64,000 bases of DNA, from positions 1-64,000 of the forward strand of contig JBGAKH010000001.1 in NCBI GenBank assembly GCA_044224515.1, in the 5' to 3' direction. A program made the translations under genes and the position numbers. Of this stretch, positions 36,329 through 45,456 are shown piece by piece. Origin of the DNA: JBBATK01 sp044224515 (lineage in GTDB: Bacteria > Bacteroidota > Ignavibacteria > Kapaibacteriales > NICIL-2). How positions within the stretch are numbered: the first letter of the stretch is position 1; the number at the start of each line of letters is the position of its first letter. The notes beneath the pieces were generated by a model that saw nothing but the letters and a program-made list of their open reading frames with translations, was not told the origin of the DNA and did not search any database.

Positions 36329-37035
36329 AGTTTGCTGTTGTCGTGTTTCCGGGATCCAATTGTGACAACGACGCTTTGTACGCGACATCGAGAAATCTCG
36401 GCGAACAAGCAGTGTTTCTTTGGCACAAAGAGCACTCGCTTCCATCGGATGTCGATTGCGTGATATTGCCAGGAGGATTTTCATACGGAGATTACCTTCG
36501 AAGTGGTGCTATCGCACGCTTTTCACCGATTATGAAGGAAGTGGTTGCCTTCGCGGAACGTGGAGGATTTGTACTTGGCATTTGCAATGGTTTTCAAGTC
36601 CTCACTGAGTCGGGTTTGTTACCCGGAGCCCTAGCCCGCAATGAACGCCAACTCTTCTCGTGCAAAGATGTCTATTTGCGGGTTGAGCAGACAGAAACAG
36701 CTTTTACCAATGCTTATAGGCATCATCAGGTGTTACGAATGCCCATCGCCCATGGAGAAGGCTCCTATTTCGCAAATGCGGAAACCTTGGCAGAGCTAGA
36801 GGCTAACAATCAGATTGTGTTTCGCTATTGCAGTCCCTCCGGTGTAGTCGAAAATTCGGCTAACCCAAACGGCTCCCTTCATAACATAGCCGGAATACGC
36901 TCCAAACGAGGAAATGTACTCGGATTGATGCCTCATCCGGAGCGAGTTTGCGATGCGGTTTTGGGTGGTACCGACGGATTGGGCATATTTCAATCCGTAT
37001 TGCAGACGGTAAATTCTCAGGTACTGACAACCTAA
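36325..37035 (+). CDS. purQ: Phosphoribosylformylglycinamidine synthase subunit PurQ
   Basis: PurQ is the glutamine amidotransferase subunit that releases ammonia for FGAM synthesis. The 236-residue protein has the class I site: the nucleophile cysteine in LGICNGFQVL, preceded by LPGGFSYGDYLRSG, and the His/Glu pair in PHPERV near the C-terminus. The start is GTG at 36325 with CGGAGG upstream, overlapping purS. A 27-bp tandem repeat follows the stop. Confidence 0.96.
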   Translation: MKFAVVVFPGSNCDNDALYATSRNLGEQAVFLWHKEHSLPSDVDCVILPGGFSYGDYLRSGAIARFSPIMKEVVAFAERGGFVLGICNGFQVLTESGLLPGALARNERQLFSCKDVYLRVEQTETAFTNAYRHHQVLRMPIAHGEGSYFANAETLAELEANNQIVFRYCSPSGVVENSANPNGSLHNIAGIRSKRGNVLGLMPHPERVCDAVLGGTDGLGIFQSVLQTVNSQVLTT

Positions 37036-37046
37036 GTGTTGTCGGA

Positions 37047-37112
37047 ATCGTCGTAGATTCGGATTGCTACTCGATCGTCGTAGATTCGGATTGCTGCCCG
37101 ATCGTCGTAGAT
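37047..37112. repeat. 27-bp tandem direct repeat, about 2.4 copies
   Basis: Unit 1 (37047-37073) and unit 2 (37074-37100) differ at only two positions, and a third partial copy starts at 37101 and matches for about 12 bases. The core is ATCGTCGTAGATTCGGATTG. It lies in the purQ-tatA space, is not in a gene on the plus strand and does not have CRISPR spacing. Confidence 0.85.
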
Positions 37113-37219
37113 CCCGACTCGCCATGAACATGCAAGCGCTTATTCGTTTGAGCTGCGCAGCAAGCGAAAGTTGAGTCAAACTGTAAGCAAACAACACATC
37201 ACCATTATTAGAGGTTTTT

Positions 37220-37402
37220 ATGTTTGGAATGGGTATCGGTGAACTCGTCGTCATTGGCGTTATCATTGCGCTCTTGTTTGGTGGAAAGAAAATTCCTGAA
37301 CTCATGAAGGGTTTGGGAAGCGGTATCCGCGAATTCAAACAAGCAGCAAATCCCGATCAACAGGATGCGTCGTCAAACGCACCTCGCAACGACGCCAAGT
37401 AG
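37220..37402 (+). CDS. tatA: Sec-independent protein translocase TatA/E
   Basis: TatA forms the pore-like component of the twin-arginine export pathway for folded proteins. The 60-residue protein has the standard layout: short periplasmic N-terminus with GIGE, TM helix (about residues 8-21), the hinge FGGKKIPELMKGLG, and an amphipathic helix and polar tail. AGAGG lies just upstream of the ATG. A second TatA/B-like gene follows 39 bp later; TatC is not in the window. Confidence 0.93.
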   Translation: MFGMGIGELVVIGVIIALLFGGKKIPELMKGLGSGIREFKQAANPDQQDASSNAPRNDAK

Positions 37403-37441
37403 GCCAACCACGATAGCTTAGCTCACAATTTTCGGTATACA

Positions 37442-37888
37442 ATGTTTGATGTTGGCGGCGGAGAGCTCCTCCTCATCGTTGTTGCAATCTTGGTTCTGTT
37501 TGGTCCCAAAAAGATCCCTGAAATTGCCTCAATGATCGGTCAAGGCATGCGAAAAGTGCGACAAGCACAAGACGAGTTCACGCAACACATGCGAGATTTG
37601 TCAACGGACTTGGAGCGTGATTCCCCAATGCCGTCACCCGCATCCATTGCGCCGGTGGTGCACAATATTAACGCACTACCGGAAGCTGAAATCCTTTCGT
37701 CGGAGGCCGAAACTCCGACAGAAGCCGCTCCGAAGGATGACTCATCTTCATCCTCAATGGATCAGAGCACACCTTTGGATGCTTCTGCCCCTTTCAAGGA
37801 CCTTAACCCTCGCGATCAACAAAGCGATAATGATCAACCGGTGCAGCAGGTGAGAATACAAGCTGCACCCGGAAACGTTTCTCGGTAG
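37442..37888 (+). CDS. TatA/TatB-like twin-arginine translocase protein
   Basis: This 148-residue protein opens with a TatA/B-type N-terminus (GGGELLLIVVAILVLFGPKKIPEIA) with one TM helix and the FGPKK hinge, followed by an amphipathic helix. Residues 60-148 are an extended low-complexity tail rich in Ser, Pro, Asp and Gln, longer than normal for TatA and more like TatB. It could act as TatB, or as a second TatA. It lies directly after tatA and before gatA. Confidence 0.88.
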   Translation: MFDVGGGELLLIVVAILVLFGPKKIPEIASMIGQGMRKVRQAQDEFTQHMRDLSTDLERDSPMPSPASIAPVVHNINALPEAEILSSEAETPTEAAPKDDSSSSSMDQSTPLDASAPFKDLNPRDQQSDNDQPVQQVRIQAAPGNVSR

Positions 37889-38070
37889 AGGTTTGATAAA
37901 CCAACCTATCCTCTTTTTCTGATCCACCGCTTTGCATCCCGACCTTGTACTCCTTCCACTCTGCTTTGCGGATATGGTACCGTGCACCCATAGTGCCCTA
38001 GAGCTCAAAGCAACCGCTGACAATACGTCGTCTCAGCGTATTTTTGCGATCTGTCACATCCAACCGACTT

Positions 38071-39489
38071 ATGCGTAGCTATTCTCATTTCTTACAAGAA
38101 AGTCGATCCAATCAAACCACGTGCGTGCATGAGGTACAACGATTTCTTGATACTCTTGAACAACAATCTGTGCTCAATGCTTTTTTAGAAAGCGATGCAG
38201 ACGCTGCGCGAGCCGCAGCCGTAGAATCAGATCAACGTTTTAGCGACGGAACCGAGCGAGCATTAGAAGGTATGGTGATCGCTATGAAAGATAATATTTC
38301 AGTCAAAGGCTTTCACCTAACCTGCTCTTCCAAGATACTTGAAGATTTCAAACCTGTATTTGATGCCACAGTTGTTCAGCGATTGAAAGCTGCGGGTGCA
38401 ATCATTATTGGTAAAACGAACTGTGATGAGTTCGCGATGGGTTCATCGAACGAAAATTCTGCTTACGGTCCGGTACTTCATCCGGTGGATCACAGTTTGG
38501 TTCCGGGAGGTTCTTCAGGCGGCTCCGCGGTTGCTGTGGCAGCCGCAATGGCACATGCTTCGTTCGGATCTGATACCGGTGGATCTATTCGGCAGCCTGC
38601 TGCTTTTTGCGGTGTTTTGGGATACAAACCAAGTTATGGTCGTGTGTCGCGTTATGGCCTCGTGGCCTTCGCCTCTTCTCTCGATCAGATAGGTCCCTTC
38701 ACTTGCGATATTGATGACATGGCGCGTATTATGGATGTGATTAGCGGAGCTGACCCTGCTGACGCAACATCTGCACAGCTACCCCCGATGAACTCTTTTG
38801 ACGCATTGTCTCATCACGACGAATCGCTCACCGTAGGAGTTCTCGAAGAACATCTGTTAGAAGGGTGCTCTCCTGATGTCTTACAGCGCTATCACGAGTG
38901 TATTAAAGTACTGGAAGCGATGGGTTGTCGCATTAAAACTGTTTCCCTCGCCGGAAAAGATGCGTGGATTCCTACCTATTACATTCTGGCTACAGCAGAA
39001 GCGTCTGCTAACCTTGCGAGATTCGATGGTGTACGATTCGGTTATCGAGCCGCTGAGTCTGAATCGGGCGACAGCATGGCACTGAGTCGCTCCGGTGGGT
39101 TTGGGGCAGAAGTAAAACGACGTATCATGCTGGGCACCTTTGTATTGTCGAGCGGATACTATGATGCGTATTATAAAAAAGGTCAACAAGCTCGCCAACT
39201 GGTGGTTCGTGGATACGAACAGATCTTCGACCACTGCAACGCCTTGTTTTTGCCCACTACCCCAACCACAGCCTTCAAGCGGGGCGAAAAGTCAGACAAT
39301 CCCATTGAGATGTACCTCAACGACCTACTTACCGTGTCCGCGAACTTAGCTGGTATTCCTGCCATTAGCATCCCATGCGGGAACGACTCCAAAGGACTGG
39401 CGATTGGTATGCAACTGCAAGCGGCGTCGATGGACGACGAGTTTCTCCTTCGTCTAACAAAGAGATTTATGGAGCGAATGGCGCACTAA
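38071..39489 (+). CDS. gatA: Asp/Glu-tRNA(Asn/Gln) amidotransferase subunit A
   Basis: GatA is the glutaminase subunit of the GatCAB enzyme that converts mischarged Glu-tRNA(Gln) or Asp-tRNA(Asn). The 472-residue protein has the amidase-signature triad: Lys73 (AMKDNIS), the cis-serine in PGGSSGGSA (residues 145-153) and the nucleophile Ser172 in DTGGSIRQPA. The ATG at 38071 is preferred over a TTG at 38044. gatB and gatC are not in the window. The next gene is a convergent STAND-like NTPase. Confidence 0.95.
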   Translation: MRSYSHFLQESRSNQTTCVHEVQRFLDTLEQQSVLNAFLESDADAARAAAVESDQRFSDGTERALEGMVIAMKDNISVKGFHLTCSSKILEDFKPVFDATVVQRLKAAGAIIIGKTNCDEFAMGSSNENSAYGPVLHPVDHSLVPGGSSGGSAVAVAAAMAHASFGSDTGGSIRQPAAFCGVLGYKPSYGRVSRYGLVAFASSLDQIGPFTCDIDDMARIMDVISGADPADATSAQLPPMNSFDALSHHDESLTVGVLEEHLLEGCSPDVLQRYHECIKVLEAMGCRIKTVSLAGKDAWIPTYYILATAEASANLARFDGVRFGYRAAESESGDSMALSRSGGFGAEVKRRIMLGTFVLSSGYYDAYYKKGQQARQLVVRGYEQIFDHCNALFLPTTPTTAFKRGEKSDNPIEMYLNDLLTVSANLAGIPAISIPCGNDSKGLAIGMQLQAASMDDEFLLRLTKRFMERMAH

Positions 39490-39532
39490 GTTTGTGTCTT
39501 CAGCGTAGTCCAGTGCTTCGATCTATTGTGGA

Positions 39533-41698
39533 TCAAAGGAGCGCTTCTCTCAAACTCACATCGAGTCTCTGTCTATTCTTACGCAGCTCCTCCAAGCGTA
39601 CGTTTAGGGTAGCCAGTTCTTTTTTCTTTGCTTCCAAAGTGGTGTGACATCCGTTGAGCTTCTCGCGAACAGTAGCGTAGCGCTCATCTAAATCAGCCAG
39701 TATCGCTCTATTCTTTTGATGTTGAATTCGTCGCCGGCGAAGCGCCAGCGAGCGCGAAACAAAAAATATAAAGAGAATGGCAAAGCCAATACTGAAAGCT
39801 AACAAGACTTTCTGTATGGCTTCTTCCATATCGGGAGTTGATTGTACATACAGAAGGAGCTCGTGAATGTAGAATGTCACGATGGCCACAACGACGCAGA
39901 GGACAAATGCAATGCGCGCGGCGGCGGCGTCTCGGTTCGTAGTCAGAGGTGGCGTATTCTGGCGCAAAGGCTGTATACTCTCTTCAAGCTCAACACACTG
40001 CGTGTGCGCATCTCTGCGATCCAGATCAGCTTTCTCTATCTCGGCACCCAAGCCTAGGATGTCGCGTTCGATTTTCTCGATGTGAGCCTGTGTCGTATTA
40101 CGCTCTTCGATCAACTCAGCCTCGTACTGATGCCAGTAGGATTGTACTCGAGTACTTTGCGCTTCAAACTCAGAAGGATCATGCTGAGAGATAAATCTCT
40201 GTAGGAGCTGTCGCGCATCGGGTTGCAGACTAATAGTCAACTCATGGCGTAAGAATAGCCCGGGCGAGCGCTCGAGAAGACGTTCAATAATCGGTTGATC
40301 TGAAGCCCATAGTTCTCGCAAGCTCAACGACACATCGCAGCGATGGAGGTGACTTAAGTGCAGCAGAGCCTCTTGCTCATCTTGATCGAAAGGAGCCAAT
40401 AAGGCTTTCGCAGCTTCATAGGTTTTTACTACCTGTTCATATTCAGCAGCGCGCTCGGGCGACTCCTGTTTCAATGCATGTTGAATGCTGTCGCGGATCA
40501 CAGGAAGCAACTCGAGCTTTGAAGGGTGATCCTTTGACTCTCTGCAGAGCTCCGTGCGACGTCGCAAATAGGAATATGCATCTTGAGCAGAGCCTTGAAT
40601 ACTTGAAAAGCAACCAAGTAGATCTGCGTCAAACCACGGACAAAACGCTGCACATCGAATCCACTCTATCTGCTCTTGGCTCTTGTACCAGAATATCCGT
40701 TCCTGGGCATGCGCCGCAATCGTTTGTTCTCCCCCATTGTGCGTTTCATCAAACTTATGTGCATGCGACCACAGGTTTACGAGATAGGGTATTCCGGCAG
40801 TGGCGTTCAACACCTCGTCAACACTCGTCAGGTCGATTTTCGACTCTTCGAAGTAGCTACGAATCTCAGCCGGACCGAATTGTCGCAAGCCAATTTCCAA
40901 GAAGGTGTGCTGCCACCGGTCCCATCGACGCTCAGCGTCTGTGGTTCGTAATGGCTCGCGACCCGCTATTATGAAACGGATGTCAAAATATTGTCGCACG
41001 AAAACTTCCGGTGACAAATAGGGAGAGTTGTAACAGCGGAAATCACCAAAGCGCTTGATATAGCAGTAGAGAAGAAAATGCTCAAGTAGCCAAGTATTCA
41101 AGGCTGTTGTCATCTTCTCATAGGTATCGATTACGATAACAATCTTCCTTTGCGACTGCGCCGCAGGTATCGCCGTACTTCCTCCCTCACTGCTAAGCGG
41201 ATAAAATGTGTTCATTAAATCCACCAGCAGAGTTTCACACATAACCGAAGCAGTGTCGGTCATCAAGCGACGTTCATCGGCGGAGCGATGCTTCAATAAC
41301 TGACTCAGCGCTTCGGCGCTCTCGGGCAGAGCGGACCCGGTGGACCGCTCAGTGCGCAACTGCTCCAGTTCTTGAAGTAGTTCATTGTAGCGCATCCAAC
41401 GAGAATCCGTCTCATCGCTTTTATAGCGAGGTATATCTTTCTTACAGGCTCGAAAGGAGTTCACGAGTTGGTACATAAACTCAGGGAGGTGACGTATATG
41501 TGCATCCTCATTTGAGTAGAGTACCGCATCGACAATGGAATTGGACTGCAGTTCAGCTATCACTTCACGTAAAAGGGTCGACTTCCCTACTCCAAACATT
41601 CCATGCAACGCAACGATACGTTTAAGATCGTTAGCCGTTGCCGGTTTACGTAATTCCTGAAGGATCAGGTCGAGTTCCTTGGTTCTTCCGATGAGCAT
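39533..41698 (-). CDS. Membrane-anchored STAND-like P-loop NTPase, novel architecture
   Basis: This 721-residue protein has a nucleotide-binding core: Walker A GMFGVGKST (33-41), Walker B KIVIVIDTYEK (185-195, Asp191), an IIAGREPL sensor-like segment (243-250) and a GIP motif (302-304) as in the GLPL motif of STAND NTPases. Residues 330-515 look helical, perhaps winged-helix. Residues 520-585 are a coiled coil, two TM helices follow at about 593-613 and 628-650, then a second coiled coil (655-715). No enzymatic effector is seen. STAND proteins often act as switch sensors, including in phage defence, so a membrane-perturbing switch is one possibility, but this is inference. It is a lone gene between convergent gatA and a divergent gamma-carbonic anhydrase. 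Confidence 0.8.
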   Translation of the reverse strand: MLIGRTKELDLILQELRKPATANDLKRIVALHGMFGVGKSTLLREVIAELQSNSIVDAVLYSNEDAHIRHLPEFMYQLVNSFRACKKDIPRYKSDETDSRWMRYNELLQELEQLRTERSTGSALPESAEALSQLLKHRSADERRLMTDTASVMCETLLVDLMNTFYPLSSEGGSTAIPAAQSQRKIVIVIDTYEKMTTALNTWLLEHFLLYCYIKRFGDFRCYNSPYLSPEVFVRQYFDIRFIIAGREPLRTTDAERRWDRWQHTFLEIGLRQFGPAEIRSYFEESKIDLTSVDEVLNATAGIPYLVNLWSHAHKFDETHNGGEQTIAAHAQERIFWYKSQEQIEWIRCAAFCPWFDADLLGCFSSIQGSAQDAYSYLRRRTELCRESKDHPSKLELLPVIRDSIQHALKQESPERAAEYEQVVKTYEAAKALLAPFDQDEQEALLHLSHLHRCDVSLSLRELWASDQPIIERLLERSPGLFLRHELTISLQPDARQLLQRFISQHDPSEFEAQSTRVQSYWHQYEAELIEERNTTQAHIEKIERDILGLGAEIEKADLDRRDAHTQCVELEESIQPLRQNTPPLTTNRDAAAARIAFVLCVVVAIVTFYIHELLLYVQSTPDMEEAIQKVLLAFSIGFAILFIFFVSRSLALRRRRIQHQKNRAILADLDERYATVREKLNGCHTTLEAKKKELATLNVRLEELRKNRQRLDVSLREALL

Positions 41699-41787
41699 GT
41701 GGAGTCGAAGTTTTCGTGCAAAAATACGCCAGAGTCAGCCCGAAGCATAGCCCTGTGATATCTTTGTAGTCAATATTCGGAAGAACT

Positions 41788-42333
41788 ATGAAAGAAAGCG
41801 GTCAAAACGCACTCATCCTCGAATACGCAGGCGTACTGCCGACAATCCATCCCACTGTTTTTTGTGCAGCAGGCTCTGTAATTGTAGGTGACGTTGAAAT
41901 TGAATCAGACAGCTCCGTCTGGTATAACGTGGTCATACGCGGCGACGTGCACCACATTCGGATTGGACATCGTACCAACATCCAAGACTTGAGCATGCTT
42001 CACGTCACCCACAAGAAGCACCCGCTACATATTGGATCAAATGTCACGGTAGGTCATAGCGCCGTCCTTCATGGATGTGAGATTCAAGACACTGTGCTGA
42101 TTGGCATGGGAGCCAAGATTTTGGATCGATGCGTGATTCAATCCTATACGCTCATTGCTGCAGGAGCCGTCATGCCGGAAGGATCTACTCCGCCCGGTGG
42201 AGTTCTCATCGCCGGAGTACCGGGTAAAGTTATCCGCGATCTGCGTCCCGAAGAGCGTGCAAAACTTGATCAATCTGCGCAGAATTACGTCGATTATGTT
42301 GCAGAGTACCGTCGACAATTCTCTCAACACTAA
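41788..42333 (+). CDS. Gamma-carbonic anhydrase-like hexapeptide-repeat protein
   Basis: This 181-residue protein has the left-handed beta-helix of gamma-class carbonic anhydrases. The presumed metal histidines are in MLHVTHK and GHSAVLHGC, at the usual spacing, and the C-terminal helix begins after GKVIRDL. Many family members bind zinc or iron, but catalysis is proven only for some. It is transcribed divergently from the STAND-like gene and followed 11 bp later by purT. Confidence 0.9.
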   Translation: MKESGQNALILEYAGVLPTIHPTVFCAAGSVIVGDVEIESDSSVWYNVVIRGDVHHIRIGHRTNIQDLSMLHVTHKKHPLHIGSNVTVGHSAVLHGCEIQDTVLIGMGAKILDRCVIQSYTLIAAGAVMPEGSTPPGGVLIAGVPGKVIRDLRPEERAKLDQSAQNYVDYVAEYRRQFSQH

Positions 42334-42344
42334 CACACTTCAGC

Positions 42345-43541
42345 ATGTCGTTTCGAAAGAAGATACTTCTCCTTGGTAGCGGAGAACTTGGCAAAGAATT
42401 CGTTATCGCAGCCCAGCGATTGGGACAGTATGTTATTGCAGCGGATTCCTATGCATATGCCCCTGCAATGCAAGTCGCACATGAGTACGAAGTTCTCAAC
42501 ATGCTCGATGGCGATGCTTTATCGGCTGTCGTTCAAAAGCACAAGCCCGACATCATTGTGCCTGAAATCGAGGCCATTCGCACAGAGCGCTTGTACGAAT
42601 TCGAAGCAGAAGGAATTCAAGTTGTGCCCTCCGCTCGAGCGGCGAACTACACGATGAATCGACGAGCTATACGTGACTTGGCAGCAAAAGAGTTAGGTGT
42701 GCGGACTGCACCCTATCGCTATGCCACGACCTACGACGAGTTTACAAGCGCAGTCAACGAGATTGGTGTCCCATGCGTGGTTAAACCTCTTATGTCGTCC
42801 TCCGGGAAAGGTCAGTCCACTGTTCGTACTCTAGACGATGTTGAGAAGGCCTGGAACTATGCTCTTTCAGGTTCTCGCGGTGATCTAGTTGAGGTTATCG
42901 TTGAGGGCTTCGTTTCGTTTCACACGGAGATAACCCTCCTGACTGTAACGCAGAAAAACGGCCCGACCTTGTTTTGTCCACCTATCGGACATCGCCAAGA
43001 ACGTGGCGACTATCAAGAAAGCTGGCAACCCTGTGCCATTGATCCGGAGGATTTACGCGAAGCGGAACGCATGGCTGAGCTCGTTACCCGTTCGCTGAGC
43101 GGAAGTGGAATTTGGGGCGTTGAATTCTTCTTGTGTGATGACGGTGTGGTATTCTCGGAGCTGTCGCCGCGTCCTCACGATACAGGAATGGTCACACTTG
43201 CCGGTACACAGAATTTAAGCGAGTTCGAACTGCATTGTAGAGCTATTCTTGGTCTGCCTATTCCTGAGATCCGTTTACGAGGTGCCGGAGCAAGCTCCGT
43301 CGTGCTTGCACATGATAGCTCGAGCCTTTCCCCCGATTTTCGCGGCATCGACATGGCTCTCGAGTGTGCAGATGTCGATGTTCGAGTTTTCGCGAAACCG
43401 AGCACGCGTCCCTACAGACGTATGGCTGTTGCTCTGGCATACGATCACGATGCCCAGAATGCTGATAGAGCTCGCGTTACTGCCAATGAAGCCGCCGCAA
43501 AAATCAAGGTGATCACTCAAACTTCCGCAAACGACCTATGA
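42345..43541 (+). CDS. purT: Formate-dependent phosphoribosylglycinamide formyltransferase
   Basis: PurT formylates GAR using ATP and formate, the folate-free route for step 3 of purine synthesis. The 398-residue ATP-grasp protein has LLGSGELGKE at the N-terminus, IVPEIEAI, PLMSSSGKGQS (the ATP loop), EVIVEGFV and the late VEFF and SELSPRPHDTGM. It overlaps the uracil-DNA glycosylase gene by 4 bp. purS and purQ lie elsewhere in the window (36071-37035). Confidence 0.97.
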   Translation: MSFRKKILLLGSGELGKEFVIAAQRLGQYVIAADSYAYAPAMQVAHEYEVLNMLDGDALSAVVQKHKPDIIVPEIEAIRTERLYEFEAEGIQVVPSARAANYTMNRRAIRDLAAKELGVRTAPYRYATTYDEFTSAVNEIGVPCVVKPLMSSSGKGQSTVRTLDDVEKAWNYALSGSRGDLVEVIVEGFVSFHTEITLLTVTQKNGPTLFCPPIGHRQERGDYQESWQPCAIDPEDLREAERMAELVTRSLSGSGIWGVEFFLCDDGVVFSELSPRPHDTGMVTLAGTQNLSEFELHCRAILGLPIPEIRLRGAGASSVVLAHDSSSLSPDFRGIDMALECADVDVRVFAKPSTRPYRRMAVALAYDHDAQNADRARVTANEAAAKIKVITQTSANDL

Positions 43542-44389
43542 GTTCGGAACACGACACGTTACTTGAACGGTATTTGCGACAACAACAACTCTTAAACGGA
43601 ACTGTGTTGTACGCAGACACTGTGCGTCAGCAGGACGACATCGACGTAAAGCTCCCTCCCGCTGTGCTAAACAATGTGAGTGTCCTTGCTACTGCTGTAT
43701 CGGAGCCTGCGAAATCAGGGGCAAAGCAGGCTACTGAAAACCTTGAACAGTTTGAACTCTCTAACGATAAAGAATCTATGGCACAACTTCACTGGAGCGA
43801 ATCGCGGTCGCTGAACACGCTTCGAGAACGCATTTGCACCTGCAGGCAGTGCTCGCTTGGGGCAACTCGCAATCAGTTTGTGTTTGGTGTTGGCAATCCA
43901 AAAGCGGACATCGTTGTTATTGGCGAAGCACCGGGAGCTGATGAGGATGCTCAAGGCGAGCCCTTTGTTGGCAGAGCCGGTCAGCTTTTGACCAAAATCC
44001 TTGAAGCAGTGCAGCTTTCTAGAGAAGAAGTCTTTATTTGTAACATACTAAAGTGCAGACCACCCGGGAATCGCGTACCCACTTCGGAAGAAGTTGATCA
44101 GTGTGAGCCCTATCTCTACAAGCAACTCGACCTAATCAAACCTGCTTTTATCTTAGCCTTGGGGCTGACGGCAGTCAACACTCTACTGAAGTCCAAATTC
44201 AAAATGGCCGATGTGCGAGGCAAGTTCTTTAACTATCATGATGTACGTATGATGGTTACTTACCATCCGGCTGCTTTGTTACGAAATCCGGAGTGGAAAA
44301 AAGGCACGTGGGAAGATGTTCAAAGACTTCGCAAGGAGTATGACAACTATCTTCGTAACGGTTCACTGCCCGATTTCGACCGGCTTTAG
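43538..44389 (+). CDS. Type-4 uracil-DNA glycosylase with N-terminal extension
   Basis: This enzyme removes uracil from DNA to repair deaminated cytosine. Residues about 85-283 are the family 4 domain: GEAPGADED then GEPFVGRAGQLL, and TYHPAALLRN near the end. The iron-sulfur cysteines are recognisable in CTCRQC, CNILKCRPP and CEPYL. Residues 1-80 are a polar extension rich in Gln and Asp with no recognised fold. The start codon overlaps the purT stop by 4 bp, so the two are translationally coupled. Confidence 0.93.
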   Translation: MSSEHDTLLERYLRQQQLLNGTVLYADTVRQQDDIDVKLPPAVLNNVSVLATAVSEPAKSGAKQATENLEQFELSNDKESMAQLHWSESRSLNTLRERICTCRQCSLGATRNQFVFGVGNPKADIVVIGEAPGADEDAQGEPFVGRAGQLLTKILEAVQLSREEVFICNILKCRPPGNRVPTSEEVDQCEPYLYKQLDLIKPAFILALGLTAVNTLLKSKFKMADVRGKFFNYHDVRMMVTYHPAALLRNPEWKKGTWEDVQRLRKEYDNYLRNGSLPDFDRL

Positions 44390-44448
44390 GTCTAAAGAGA
44401 CCGGAAGCTGATTTCACCATCTCGTTTTTCCTATATTACTTTATCGCT

Positions 44449-45456
44449 ATGAACATCGTAGTCCTGATGGGAGGTAATTCTCCCGAACGACATGTCTCTC
44501 TCAATAGTGGCCGTGCAGTTGCTGAAGCCTTAATTGCTGCAGGACACAACGTGCGCTGTGTTGACCCTGCAATGGGTTCCAACTGTGTCTTGGATTTGTC
44601 GAAGCTGGTAGTGCCGGGAGTACCTCCTAGCGTTGACGAGCTGGAAGCTCTCGGCATACGAAATTTTTTAGAAGCCGTGAATAGCGACGCCTTTGATAAC
44701 ACGGACATAGTGTTTAGTGTCCTTCACGGTCAGAATGGCGAAGATGGAATTATGCAGGCACTTCTAGAAACTCGTAAACTCCGTTACACCGGCTCCAAAG
44801 TAATGGCAAGTGCATTGGCCATGGACAAGGCCCACTCAAAGATACTCTTCAGTGCAACCGGTGTCCCTACTCCCCAGTGGGCAGTAGTCACACATGAAAG
44901 TCGGTCGGACTTCGAACTCTTGAAAGAAATCCGCGACGGATTCCGTGGTTCTATGGTTGTCAAACCTAATGATCAAGGATCTACCGTGGGAATGACCATC
45001 ATTGAGCACGGCAACCTCGACGACATCGAGTCAGCAATAGACACGGCATTACAGTATTCCAAGGTAGCGCTTGTTGAGCGCTACATACCGGGCCGCGAAT
45101 TGACTGTGGCTGTGCTTGGTGATGAGGCCTTACCCATTATTGAAATCGCACCGGATGGTGGCTTCTACGATTATGAGCATAAGTACACGAAGGGCATGTC
45201 GCAGTACATATGTCCTGCTGAACTCGATGACGAACTCAGTGCCTTCATACAGAACTTGGCTATTACAGCACACAAAGCGTGTGGATGCAGTGGTTATTCA
45301 CGTGTAGATTTTAGACTGGATGAGGACTTTCAGCCATGGTGTCTGGAGGTAAATACATTGCCGGGTATGACCGCCACAAGCTTGGTTCCCAAGGCTGCGG
45401 CAGCTGCCGATATTGACTTTACGCAACTTTGCGAACGAATAATTGAACTAGCATAA
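44449..45456 (+). CDS. ddl: D-alanine-D-alanine ligase
   Basis: Ddl joins two D-alanines with ATP for peptidoglycan. The 335-residue ATP-grasp protein has the N-terminal VLMGGNSPERHVSLNSG, FSVLHGQNGEDG, the ATP loop VKPNDQGSTVGM, and the C-terminal YSRVDFRLDED ... LEVNTLPGMT. The last base of its TAA is the first base of the next ATG (1-bp overlap, TAATG), so it is coupled to the PfkB kinase gene. Confidence 0.97.
   Translation: MNIVVLMGGNSPERHVSLNSGRAVAEALIAAGHNVRCVDPAMGSNCVLDLSKLVVPGVPPSVDELEALGIRNFLEAVNSDAFDNTDIVFSVLHGQNGEDGIMQALLETRKLRYTGSKVMASALAMDKAHSKILFSATGVPTPQWAVVTHESRSDFELLKEIRDGFRGSMVVKPNDQGSTVGMTIIEHGNLDDIESAIDTALQYSKVALVERYIPGRELTVAVLGDEALPIIEIAPDGGFYDYEHKYTKGMSQYICPAELDDELSAFIQNLAITAHKACGCSGYSRVDFRLDEDFQPWCLEVNTLPGMTATSLVPKAAAAADIDFTQLCERIIELA

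Noticed and set aside
37047..37112. Direct repeats considered as a CRISPR array
   Set aside because: The units are adjacent without spacers and no cas gene is nearby.
36796..37338. 180-codon minus-strand frame with internal repeats (RRSGSNPNL-like)
   Set aside because: Its repeats come from translating the 27-bp tandem DNA repeat, and it overlaps purQ and tatA.
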